A stretch of 64,000 nucleotides of DNA, from positions 1 to 64,000 of the IMG/VR virus record IMGVR_UViG_3300047551_000431; one strand, 5' to 3'. Shown one piece after another: positions 1 through 6,189 of this stretch; position 1 is the stretch's first letter; each line of letters begins with the position of its first letter. Made by a program: the position numbers and the translations under genes. This stretch comes from a virus. The notes beneath the pieces were generated by a model. It worked only from the letters and a program-made list of their open reading frames with translations. It was not told where the DNA came from and did not search any database.

Positions 1-2
1 GA

Positions 3-1283
3 ACTATCAGAGAATCAATTGTAGTTAAAGACATCCTATTGGATTACATATCGTTTAATCGTAAGGAGTTTAAAAACATCCATGAGAAGTTTAAAGCTTT
101 AACGATTAATCCTAATGATACAAAGGGCGGGTTTAAATACTCTGTTACTCATAAAGGTGTAAAGACAGACTTCGGTTTGGGTGGTGTACATGGTGCTACC
201 AAAGCTGGTGTGTATGAAGCAAAAGACGGAATGATCATCATGACTTCAGATGTTACCAGTTTCTATCCTAATCTAGCGATTAGAAATAGATGGTCTCCAG
301 CGCATCTACCTAAAGAAGATTTCTGTGACCAATATGAGTGGTTCTTTGAAGAAAGAAAGAAGATTCCTAAGAAAGATCCGAAGAACTATGTATACAAGAT
401 TATTCTTAACAGTACTTATGGTTTAAGTAATGATGAGAATAGTTTTCTGTATGATCCAGAGTTCACAATGCGTATTACAATCAATGGTCAACTTAGTCTA
501 ATCATGTTGTATGAGATGTTATCTGACGGTATTCCCGGAAGTATACCACTCATGCAAAATACAGATGGTCTCGAGATGTTGATTCCTGCAAGTTACAAAG
601 ATAAATATCTTGAAATATGCAGTAAGTGGGAAGAACTGACCATGTTACAGTTAGAACATGATGAGTATGAGAAGATGATTATCGGTGATGTCAACAACTA
701 TATCGCCGTATTCAAAGAGAAAGAACTAAGTAAAGAGGATTGGGATAGTCTCAAGAAGAAGTCTCCGCACTATGTGTTCAAGGAAGTAAGTGGTAAGTAT
801 TATTTCAATGCTACCAAGTGTAAAGGTAGATTTGAGTTTTCAGATCTAGCGCTGCACAAGAATAAGTCTGCTTTGATAGTGCCAAAAGCGATTTATTATT
901 ACTTCGTACACAGTGTTATTCCAGATGTATTCCTACAGACTAACCGTAATATCCTAGATTATTGTATTGGTGTTAAGCGTAAAGGTGATTGGATCTTTAT
1001 AGAAACATGTTTTGTAAAAGGTGTTAGACAAGATAGAGAGTTACAAGCAGTTGTAAGGTACTATGTATCTAACAAAGGTTGTAAAATTATCAAGGTCAAC
1101 AAAGCTGATGGTAGAGAGTCTCGTGTAGAAGCAGGTAAATGGTTACAAACTGAGTTTAATCTTTTTGAGATTAAATCTTGGAATGACTATGATGTTAATG
1201 ACGAGTACTATCTAGAAAGGATCTATAAAGAGATCGAGAATATCAGCAAAGAAAAAGAAAAGTCACAACTAACTTTATTTTAA
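3..1283 (+). CDS. Family B DNA polymerase, C-terminal part (cut by window edge)
   Basis: The reading frame is open to the left edge, so this is the C-terminal part of a longer gene; the TTG at 39 is only an internal codon. Three palm motifs are visible in order. Motif A is SDVTSFYPN at about 246-272, matching the DxxSLYP type. Motif B is KIILNSTYG at about 397-423, matching Kx3NSxYG. Motif C is MQNTDG at about 553-570, in place of the usual YxDTDS. The protein would replicate the phage genome by template-directed DNA synthesis. The NTDG form of motif C replaces the first aspartate by asparagine but keeps the second; related gut-phage polymerases have it too, from memory. The stop TAA (1281-1283) is one base from the next start, so the two genes are probably co-transcribed. 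The exonuclease domain, if any, lies outside the window. Confidence 0.85.
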   Translation, partial: TIRESIVVKDILLDYISFNRKEFKNIHEKFKALTINPNDTKGGFKYSVTHKGVKTDFGLGGVHGATKAGVYEAKDGMIIMTSDVTSFYPNLAIRNRWSPAHLPKEDFCDQYEWFFEERKKIPKKDPKNYVYKIILNSTYGLSNDENSFLYDPEFTMRITINGQLSLIMLYEMLSDGIPGSIPLMQNTDGLEMLIPASYKDKYLEICSKWEELTMLQLEHDEYEKMIIGDVNNYIAVFKEKELSKEDWDSLKKKSPHYVFKEVSGKYYFNATKCKGRFEFSDLALHKNKSALIVPKAIYYYFVHSVIPDVFLQTNRNILDYCIGVKRKGDWIFIETCFVKGVRQDRELQAVVRYYVSNKGCKIIKVNKADGRESRVEAGKWLQTEFNLFEIKSWNDYDVNDEYYLERIYKEIENISKEKEKSQLTLF

Positions 1284-1284
1284 A

Positions 1285-2349
1285 ATGCCCTTTAAATTAT
1301 CAATGGGTGGGTCCACAGAGAGTTATCTCTGTGACCCTTCCCTCATTCCTTCACATGGAGGACGTTACAAAGTAATTACTAACGCTAGTGTGTTAAGCAC
1401 TGTGCGTCAAGAACTAGCAACAGCTGGTTTAATTGTAGATAGAGAATTGTTTTCATCTAATGGAAATGTATCAGTGGGTAACCACTATATATCTTACGGT
1501 ACAGATGAGAATGTAGGTATTGTATTTACCTGGGTTAACTCTTATGATAAGAGTACCCGTTTCCATTGTAGCATTGGTTTACACTTTAAAGACAACGACG
1601 GAGTTATGATGACTTCAGACATGGCATTCTTTATGCGTAAACATACTGGTACTGCAGATGTAGAGATGGTTGATGCTGTAAAGAATCAAGTAGCTCGAGT
1701 ATCTGATTTCTATAATGAGTTAATGACCCGCAAGTCTAATCTAGAGTTACTTACTATATCTAGAGACGAGATGGGTGATATCATTGGTAGAGCATTTATT
1801 AATGACTACTTGAAAGCAGATCAGCTTACAGCAACCAAGCACTATTATGAAAGCTTGAAGAAAGATGAGATTACTTACTGGGAAGCTTACTTTACACTAG
1901 CTTCTAGTATTAAGCACTCTCATCCTAAGTTTTATACTAGATCTCATATTGGTTGTTTTGATACTGTATATGCAGCGTATCTTCATAGAGCTGTAATAAG
2001 TACACCACCTTCTGTAATAAGTGCACTAGCTGCAGGTTTAACTACACCAGTTGATCCTGCTCAGATTAATATCTTTGATGTTATTGCTGAAGAGGAAGAG
2101 CTGCATGTAGATATGACCAATGATTTGTTGATTCCTGGTCTTGATTATGATGAACCTAGTGTACATCATCCTGTAGATACGAAGGCTGAACCTGAAGTAT
2201 TTGATTTTGAAGAAGAAGAGGTACCGTTTGATACTACACCTGTACCAGACTCGTTCTATGAAGATCAAGAAAAAGTTGAAAATACCTTGTCTAAAGAGGA
2301 TGAATTCTTTAACTTTGGTGATGAATCAATTGATTTACCAGAATTGTAA
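1285..2349 (+). CDS. Conserved phage protein, possible DUF932-like, acidic tail
   Basis: The product has 354 residues and starts one base after the polymerase stop, so it is co-transcribed with polB. Residues ~1-250 look globular. The segment with MAFFMRKHTG (about residues 113-122), followed by a helical stretch, is weakly reminiscent of DUF932 phage/plasmid proteins, which carry a conserved arginine-histidine-threonine in a similar context; I cannot confirm this by eye. The last ~100 residues are strongly acidic and proline-containing (many E and D), which suggests a flexible tail for protein contacts, as in single-stranded-DNA-binding or replication accessory proteins. That reading is inference from composition only. 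The gene is followed by a strong hairpin at 2356-2394. Confidence 0.55.
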   Translation: MPFKLSMGGSTESYLCDPSLIPSHGGRYKVITNASVLSTVRQELATAGLIVDRELFSSNGNVSVGNHYISYGTDENVGIVFTWVNSYDKSTRFHCSIGLHFKDNDGVMMTSDMAFFMRKHTGTADVEMVDAVKNQVARVSDFYNELMTRKSNLELLTISRDEMGDIIGRAFINDYLKADQLTATKHYYESLKKDEITYWEAYFTLASSIKHSHPKFYTRSHIGCFDTVYAAYLHRAVISTPPSVISALAAGLTTPVDPAQINIFDVIAEEEELHVDMTNDLLIPGLDYDEPSVHHPVDTKAEPEVFDFEEEEVPFDTTPVPDSFYEDQEKVENTLSKEDEFFNFGDESIDLPEL

Positions 2350-2355
2350 TTAACT

Positions 2356-2394
2356 GACCCTGGGGGTATGACCCTTGCATGCCCCCTTGGGGTC
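2356..2394 (+). terminator. Strong GC-rich hairpin between replication genes
   Basis: A nested inverted repeat lies in the 59-base gap between two genes. GACCC (2356-2360) pairs with GGGTC (2390-2394), GGGGG pairs with CCCCC, and ATG pairs with CAT, around a loop ACCCTTG. It is much more GC-rich than its surroundings. It is followed by TTATTT rather than a clean T-run, so it could be a weak intrinsic terminator, a transcript-stabilising 3' end, or an attenuator for the next gene, whose start is 14 bases downstream. Confidence 0.55.
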
Positions 2395-2408
2395 TTATTT
2401 AATTGAAA

Positions 2409-2939
2409 ATGAACAAGATAGAATTCAACAAATTAGTAGATGAGCGTATCAAGCTTATCCAATCTGTATTACAAAAGAAAGGCGCTGAGTATGCTAACGA
2501 CAAAGATGTATTCCACAACTTTGAAGAAGGTACTAAGATGTCCTTTCATGACACACGTGAGATGGTAGCTTGGGAGTATATGATGAAGCATATGATATCT
2601 ATTAAAGATATGATATCTAGTAAGAGCACATTCTCTGAGCATACAATCCGTGAGAAGTTTGGTGATGCTATAAACTATCTAATCTTAATGGAAGCTATGA
2701 TGTTAGACTCTAATGGTATTCAAAAAAGATTCTGTGAAGCTGTGAAAGAAACAACAGCAAAAGCTGAAAAAAAGATAGAACAGTTACGCACTGAAGGTTA
2801 TGAAAGAGGTGTAGATCAACTAGGTTTTCCTAGAATGTCTAGTAATAGTACACCTAATAAAATGGTTTACCCTACAGATAAAGTAAAATTTCAACAACTG
2901 CCACCAAACTATGATGAGTGGTATTATTCTAGTTATTAA
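2409..2939 (+). CDS. Possible nucleotide-modification-associated (Nmad1/DUF1599-like) protein
   Basis: The product has 176 residues from the ATG at 2409; an in-frame TTG at 2403 is a less likely start. The N-terminal ~100 residues show the pattern KGAEYANDKDVFHNFEEG (about residues 25-42), then WEYMMKHMISIKDM and KFGDAINYLILMEAM. This arrangement (EY...D...F.NF, then a helix with KH, then a D.INY helix) is common in phage proteins annotated DUF1599/Nmad1, from memory. The fold is probably all-alpha. Residues ~110-135 are a charged helix and the tail is low in structure. Its position before a putative NTP pyrophosphatase suggests a role in nucleotide metabolism, which is inference. The 3' end overlaps the upstream in-frame extension of the next ORF, but the preferred next start at 2941 lies just after its stop. 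Confidence 0.5.
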   Translation: MNKIEFNKLVDERIKLIQSVLQKKGAEYANDKDVFHNFEEGTKMSFHDTREMVAWEYMMKHMISIKDMISSKSTFSEHTIREKFGDAINYLILMEAMMLDSNGIQKRFCEAVKETTAKAEKKIEQLRTEGYERGVDQLGFPRMSSNSTPNKMVYPTDKVKFQQLPPNYDEWYYSSY

Positions 2940-2940
2940 T

Positions 2941-3324
2941 ATGCAAGATGTAATTAACGCTGTAAAGCACTTCCACGATGTATTCGGTCAACACTATGCA
3001 TCAGAACCAAGTTTAATTAAAGAAAAAGAATATCAATTAAGACATGATCTCCAAGCTGAAGAACTCTTTGAATATCTTCTCGCATGTCGTGAGAACGATT
3101 TGGTGGGTATTGCTGATGCTCTTGGTGATCAGTTATATATATTGGTGGGCACCATTCTTAAACATGGTTTGCAAGATAAGATCGTCGAAGTATTTGAAGA
3201 GATCCAAAGATCTAACATGAGTAAGTTAGGAGAAGACGGACGACCTGTTCTTAGAGAAGATGGTAAGATCCTAAAAGGACCTAACTACACTAAACCAGAT
3301 ATTAAAAAGATATTAGGAGTCTAA
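2941..3324 (+). CDS. All-alpha NTP pyrophosphatase (MazG/PRA-PH-like)
   Basis: The product has 127 residues from the ATG at 2941. An in-frame ATG at 2911 would add ten hydrophobic residues read out of the preceding gene and is less likely. The metal-binding helices of the all-alpha NTP pyrophosphatase superfamily are recognisable: AEELFEYLLA (an ExxE-type helix) followed by DLVGIADALGDQLYILVG, which gives the (E/D)xxD second site. Such enzymes hydrolyse NTPs or dNTPs to NMP and pyrophosphate, and in phages may adjust nucleotide pools or remove modified nucleotides. The C-terminal ~35 residues (GEDGRPVLREDGKILKGPNY) are the typical substrate-loop and tail segment of phage members. It is the last gene of the plus-strand arm; its TAA overlaps the TAG of the convergent small gene. 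Confidence 0.75.
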   Translation: MQDVINAVKHFHDVFGQHYASEPSLIKEKEYQLRHDLQAEELFEYLLACRENDLVGIADALGDQLYILVGTILKHGLQDKIVEVFEEIQRSNMSKLGEDGRPVLREDGKILKGPNYTKPDIKKILGV

Positions 3325-3461
3325 CCTTGACCCCTATACATCTTAACGTAATTCTTACTTGTTTTTAGTTTACTTGTTTTTTTCTTAGCTACAACCCCAG
3401 GACGCTTTTTACGAGCGTTCTTGGGTGCGTAGTTATTCTTTGCAGTATTTACCTTTGCCAT
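3321..3461 (-). CDS. Very small basic protein (46 aa)
   Basis: An ATG (3461-3459) opens a 46-residue frame ending in TAG (3323-3321). The product is extremely basic, starts MAKVNTAKNNYAPKNARKKR and is Lys/Arg-rich throughout, without acidic residues that I can see. It resembles in style the small MAK-starting basic proteins at 60.9-62.4 kb. Its start lies inside the end of the next upstream small ORF (13-base overlap), which suggests translational coupling. Its stop overlaps the stop of the convergent NTP pyrophosphatase gene. No function is recognised; nucleic-acid binding is plausible from charge alone. Confidence 0.55.
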   Translation of the reverse strand: MAKVNTAKNNYAPKNARKKRPGVVAKKKTSKLKTSKNYVKMYRGQG

Positions 3462-3559
3462 ACGTTAGGGTTCTTTGGTTGTTTTGGTTTTTGAGTACGA
3501 GCTTCCTTGATTATGCTATCAAGTTTGTTGTTCTCAGGTTTGAAGGGTTTGTTCTTCAT
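3449..3559 (-). CDS. Very small protein (36 aa), unknown
   Basis: The frame runs from ATG at 3559 to TAA at 3451-3449 and encodes 36 residues beginning MKNKPFKPENNKLDSIIKEA, with a basic, proline-containing second half (RTQKPKQPKNPN). It sits 12 bases after the stop of the 51-residue ORF and overlaps the next small ORF by 13 bases, as expected for a compact phage operon end. No family is recognised. Its short length means it could be fortuitous; the coupled arrangement is the main support. Confidence 0.4.
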   Translation of the reverse strand: MKNKPFKPENNKLDSIIKEARTQKPKQPKNPNVWQR

Positions 3560-3571
3560 ATAATAATATAG

Positions 3572-3727
3572 TTAAGATCCGCAATATAAACAACCGTCAT
3601 CTTCGTTATCATGCCAGTCATCGTGTTTTTCCATAATACGCTTGACTTCCTCATTAATTTGATCTTGTGACCAATCTGGGTTCATAGCTCTAATCTGTGC
3701 TCTCAAAAAATAATAATTACTGTCCAT
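3572..3727 (-). CDS. Small acidic protein (51 aa), unknown
   Basis: An ATG (3727-3725) shares one base with the TGA stop of the preceding gene (TGATG), a classic coupled start. The 51-residue product has a predicted helix (WSQDQINEEVKRIMEKH) followed by an acidic stretch and a short CLYCGS end with a CxxC pair. The single CxxC could contribute to a metal site or redox pair in a dimer, which is inference. No family is recognised. Confidence 0.55.
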   Translation of the reverse strand: MDSNYYFLRAQIRAMNPDWSQDQINEEVKRIMEKHDDWHDNEDDGCLYCGS

Positions 3728-4191
3728 CAGTTTGTTAGAATTAGTAGTACTCCTAATAATAAGGTACTACAACCTAACCCAATGTTCCAATTAATAGACT
3801 TAGAATGTTTTAATTTTAACACATTATGTTCTTCTTGAAGCTTATTATGTACTTCTAAGAGACTATTATAATTCTCAGCATAGATCTTTGCATCACCTAT
3901 ACATTTGTTATACTTTGTTGTTAATAAGTTTATCTCAAAGTTTTTGTCACCTATAGCATTATTCAAATCTAAGATTATACTATCTTTTAGAACTATAGAT
4001 TTAGAACAATACTTATAGTCTATAAGTGCGTTGAGTATACTCTTCTCCTGAGCAGGAGTTAAGAATATACCGGGATTACCATTAATGATTAATCTTTGGG
4101 GAGTAAACTGACCAGAGACTGTCAAGTTGCTTATCAGTAGCACGCTTAACAATATCATGTGCTTGATTACGTTGGTTTTTATTTTCATCAT
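3727..4191 (-). CDS. Possible spanin (signal peptide, coiled coil, C-terminal TM)
   Basis: The product has 154 residues; either of two adjacent ATGs could start it. Residues ~1-27 form an export signal (KHMILLSVLLISNLTVSG, no lipobox cysteine), residues ~45-125 are strongly helical and coiled-coil-prone (repeated L/K/N heptads), and residues ~134-153 form a C-terminal membrane segment (IGLGCSTLLLGVLLIL). An exported N-terminus, periplasmic coil and C-terminal inner-membrane anchor resemble a unimolecular spanin, except that the outer-membrane lipid anchor site is missing. The 5' end overlaps the 3' end of the neighbouring membrane protein by 110 bases in another frame, the arrangement known for spanin pairs. 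It sits immediately downstream of holin and endolysin candidates. A lysis role is well supported by context; the exact class is uncertain. Confidence 0.55.
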   Translation of the reverse strand: MMKIKTNVIKHMILLSVLLISNLTVSGQFTPQRLIINGNPGIFLTPAQEKSILNALIDYKYCSKSIVLKDSIILDLNNAIGDKNFEINLLTTKYNKCIGDAKIYAENYNSLLEVHNKLQEEHNVLKLKHSKSINWNIGLGCSTLLLGVLLILTN

Positions 4192-4438
4192 CTTTCTTAT
4201 TTAAGCTTCTAATATGTATAATACGTAAACTATCTACATGTGCTAAGCTATCATGTAGTACTTTCATCTTTAAAGAATCTATAGTTAGACTGTCTGTATT
4301 AATTTTTTGTAGTACTTTGTTGTACTTCTGCTCATTGTCTGTAGCTCTGTATATACAATACACAAATGCTGTACCTACAACAAGCATTAACACTACTAAG
4401 AATATATCTTTAAGCAGTTGTTCCTGATTCTCCTTCAT
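4082..4438 (-). CDS. Rz-like inner-membrane spanin candidate
   Basis: The product has 118 residues. A single N-terminal membrane anchor (DIFLVVLMLVVGTAFVYCIY, about residues 11-30) is followed by an extended charged helical region, about 85 residues with leucine spacing (DSLTIDSLKMKVLHDSL). This is the i-spanin layout: cytoplasmic N-terminus, one TM segment, periplasmic coiled coil. Its start overlaps the end of the holin candidate by 29 bases, and its 3' end overlaps the next gene by 110 bases. It would take part in the last step of lysis, disrupting the outer membrane of a Gram-negative host after peptidoglycan breakdown. Confidence 0.6.
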   Translation of the reverse strand: MKENQEQLLKDIFLVVLMLVVGTAFVYCIYRATDNEQKYNKVLQKINTDSLTIDSLKMKVLHDSLAHVDSLRIIHIRSLNKKDDENKNQRNQAHDIVKRATDKQLDSLWSVYSPKINH

Positions 4439-4664
4439 CTGGTTTGTTGGTTTTTTTACTAAATACTGACTCTACTACGGTACCTCCGTAACCTGCTATA
4501 ACAATCATCACCAACCAGTCAAATACATAGTCCGGAGTTTTGTGTTCTGTAAGAGTGTTTACGTATGACAGGGATAATAAAACAACAAGAGTAAGTCCTG
4601 AACTTACTCTCTTAAATGATATATCTCCTTTACTCGAGAAGATATTATGAAGAATGTTCTTCAT
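4410..4664 (-). CDS. Holin candidate (two TM segments)
   Basis: The product has 84 residues with two hydrophobic segments, about 23-38 (GLTLVVLLSLSYVNTL) and about 46-64 (YVFDWLVMIVIAGYGGTVV). These are separated by a short polar turn, and a charged C-terminal tail (KKTNKPDEGESG) follows. Size, two-TM layout and location, directly after the endolysin candidate with a TAATG one-base overlap, match a class II-type holin that permeabilises the inner membrane and sets lysis timing. No sequence family is recognised with certainty. Confidence 0.65.
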   Translation of the reverse strand: MKNILHNIFSSKGDISFKRVSSGLTLVVLLSLSYVNTLTEHKTPDYVFDWLVMIVIAGYGGTVVESVFSKKTNKPDEGESGTTA

Positions 4665-5209
4665 TAGAATTCTTTTAATAGTGTATAGGTGAATTTCTTA
4701 AACCCAGACTTCTTGCATTTGTCTAATAACTGTGCAAACTGTTTTGGATCATTAAGAACTTGACATCCCGCAGACCATTTGTCTATGAGTTTAGATACAA
4801 TACTAGGATTAGCGCGGTGAATATTAATACCAAAGATACCGGTCTCTGTAACTTTAGACTCTTCAGCAACGTCATTCTTGTTACCATCTCTATATACAGT
4901 AACAGCTTTACATTGAGTCAATGCTTCGTACTTACCTTGGTGCATACCGATCTGCCAGCAGTCATCCCATTGTCCAGGTACTAATAACGCTGCACCTTTT
5001 GGATTAAGTAAATTCTGCAACCAGTGTGTTCCAGGATTAGTAGTGCAGGTATACCAAGTGATATTATCCTTTTCTATTACACCAATAAGATCATCAAACT
5101 GATTCTTAGCATTAGCATTAGATCTAATACCTACTAAATGAAAAACTGGGAAGTCATATCCCAATCTTTCAAACTCAGCTTTGAGTTCTTTTACTGTGTA
5201 CTTTTTCAT
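4664..5209 (-). CDS. Endolysin candidate, L,D-transpeptidase-like fold
   Basis: The product has 181 residues and no signal peptide. Residues 131-149 contain H131-x14-S146-x-G148-C149 (NIHRANP...WSAGCQVL). This matches the catalytic spacing of the YkuD/L,D-transpeptidase family, in which His and Cys act on peptidoglycan stem peptides, although the common SHGC is here SAGC. Upstream, a CTTNPGTHW region and LLVPGQWDDCWQIG look like core strands of the same domain. Its position next to holin and spanin candidates argues that it degrades or remodels peptidoglycan at lysis. Export would rely on the holin. An alternative is another Cys/His peptidase with a similar pattern. The gene abuts the upstream gene with a one-base stop/start overlap. 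Confidence 0.5.
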   Translation of the reverse strand: MKKYTVKELKAEFERLGYDFPVFHLVGIRSNANAKNQFDDLIGVIEKDNITWYTCTTNPGTHWLQNLLNPKGAALLVPGQWDDCWQIGMHQGKYEALTQCKAVTVYRDGNKNDVAEESKVTETGIFGINIHRANPSIVSKLIDKWSAGCQVLNDPKQFAQLLDKCKKSGFKKFTYTLLKEF

Positions 5210-5643
5210 TATGGATTAATAACTAAAAAGTGAAAAGTAAGATTTATAGGTGATGGTGTAGGGGATGAAGGTCTAGCGAAAGTTATACCAAAGGATCCGT
5301 CCGTTATACTATAAGTTGATGCACCAAATGGTTGAGTAGGTTGAGCAAAAGCATTATCTACTTCAAATGTTAGCAAAATAATACTAGATGCTGTTACTTT
5401 ATTATTGTTAACAGTAAAGTTACCTTGCCCACCGCCTGCAGGAGCGGCTAATGCGATCGATCCAGCATCAGCATCAACTGTTACAGAGCTGAAAATACTA
5501 ACGGTTCCTGTATCAACTGTAAATTTAGAACCAGAATTTGATAATGCATCATACAACGCATTAACGTGTCCTATACGTGCTACTTGAGCATCAGAACTTT
5601 TCTTAAAGTACTTTTTGTAGTTAAAAATATCGATGAATGACAT
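5209..5643 (-). CDS. Small structural protein, paralogue A
   Basis: The product has 144 residues. The first ~35 (FIDIFNYKKYFKKSSDAQVA, then RIGHVNALYDAL) are nearly identical to the N-terminus of the upstream neighbour at 5661-6143. The rest differs and is rich in beta-prone Ser/Thr/Val/Gly and Pro (about 40-144), as in phage fibre or decoration domains. A conserved N-terminal docking segment with a variable beta-rich C-terminal domain suggests that both attach to the same virion site. No enzymatic motif is visible. It lies between the giant internal protein genes and the lysis genes. Confidence 0.6.
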   Translation of the reverse strand: MSFIDIFNYKKYFKKSSDAQVARIGHVNALYDALSNSGSKFTVDTGTVSIFSSVTVDADAGSIALAAPAGGGQGNFTVNNNKVTASSIILLTFEVDNAFAQPTQPFGASTYSITDGSFGITFARPSSPTPSPINLTFHFLVINP

Positions 5644-5660
5644 AATTATTTATTTTTTGA

Positions 5661-6143
5661 TTAATTATATACTCTAATTTCTATTGCAGTTTTTAGTAAT
5701 AAACTATCATTAAATGGTAATATACGAGGAGGTGTAGGAGCTGCGTCGGTGTTATTATCAAAAGTAATTAATGCAGTACCTCCTCCAACAACAGGAATAT
5801 ATTCTGGAATTTGAGTACCACCAAAGCTTATTATAGATCCTGTACTTGATGTTGCTAAGAAAAGAGTTTTTGTCATGTCCCAAGCACCTGCGCTATTTAT
5901 AACATAATAGGTTCCTATACTATTTCTTTTGAAAATAACATCTGAACCAAGTGTATTATGTAGCACAGTAGCTACTGGATCATCAGTTCCACTTTGTGTT
6001 AGCAAAGCAGTATATACTTTATAAGGTAAAGAACCTTGGGATAAGGCATCATATAGTGCATTAACATGTCCGTATCTAGCAACTTGAGAATCGCTAGATT
6101 TAGAAAAATACTTCTTGAAATTAAAGATATCTATAAACGCCAT
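5661..6143 (-). CDS. Small structural protein, paralogue B
   Basis: The product has 160 residues. It shares the N-terminal FIDIFNFKKYFSKSSDSQVA...GHVNALYDAL segment with the downstream gene, then diverges into a beta-rich C-terminal part. A tandem duplication followed by divergence of the distal domain is the simplest reading. Upstream lies a 46-base AT-rich gap with a TATATTATATATG-like stretch (minus strand), which may hold a promoter that separates this gene from the 2103-residue gene. Exact virion location is unknown. Confidence 0.6.
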   Translation of the reverse strand: MAFIDIFNFKKYFSKSSDSQVARYGHVNALYDALSQGSLPYKVYTALLTQSGTDDPVATVLHNTLGSDVIFKRNSIGTYYVINSAGAWDMTKTLFLATSSTGSIISFGGTQIPEYIPVVGGGTALITFDNNTDAAPTPPRILPFNDSLLLKTAIEIRVYN

Positions 6144-6189
6144 AATCTTTATTTTTTAGTTTACATATATAATATACAAAAAAATTTGG

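Noticed and set aside
2038-2268. Minus-strand 76-residue open frame
   Set aside because: It lies inside the acidic tail of the plus-strand gene and has a composition typical of an antisense shadow; no family or coupling supports it.
2911-2940. Upstream ATG for the NTP pyrophosphatase
   Set aside because: The added ten residues come from overlapping the preceding gene; the ATG at 2941 directly after that gene's stop fits the family length.
3325-3760. tRNA or small RNA gene in the apparently empty stretch
   Set aside because: No cloverleaf or TTCRA-type arm could be found; the stretch is fully explained by three short coupled frames.
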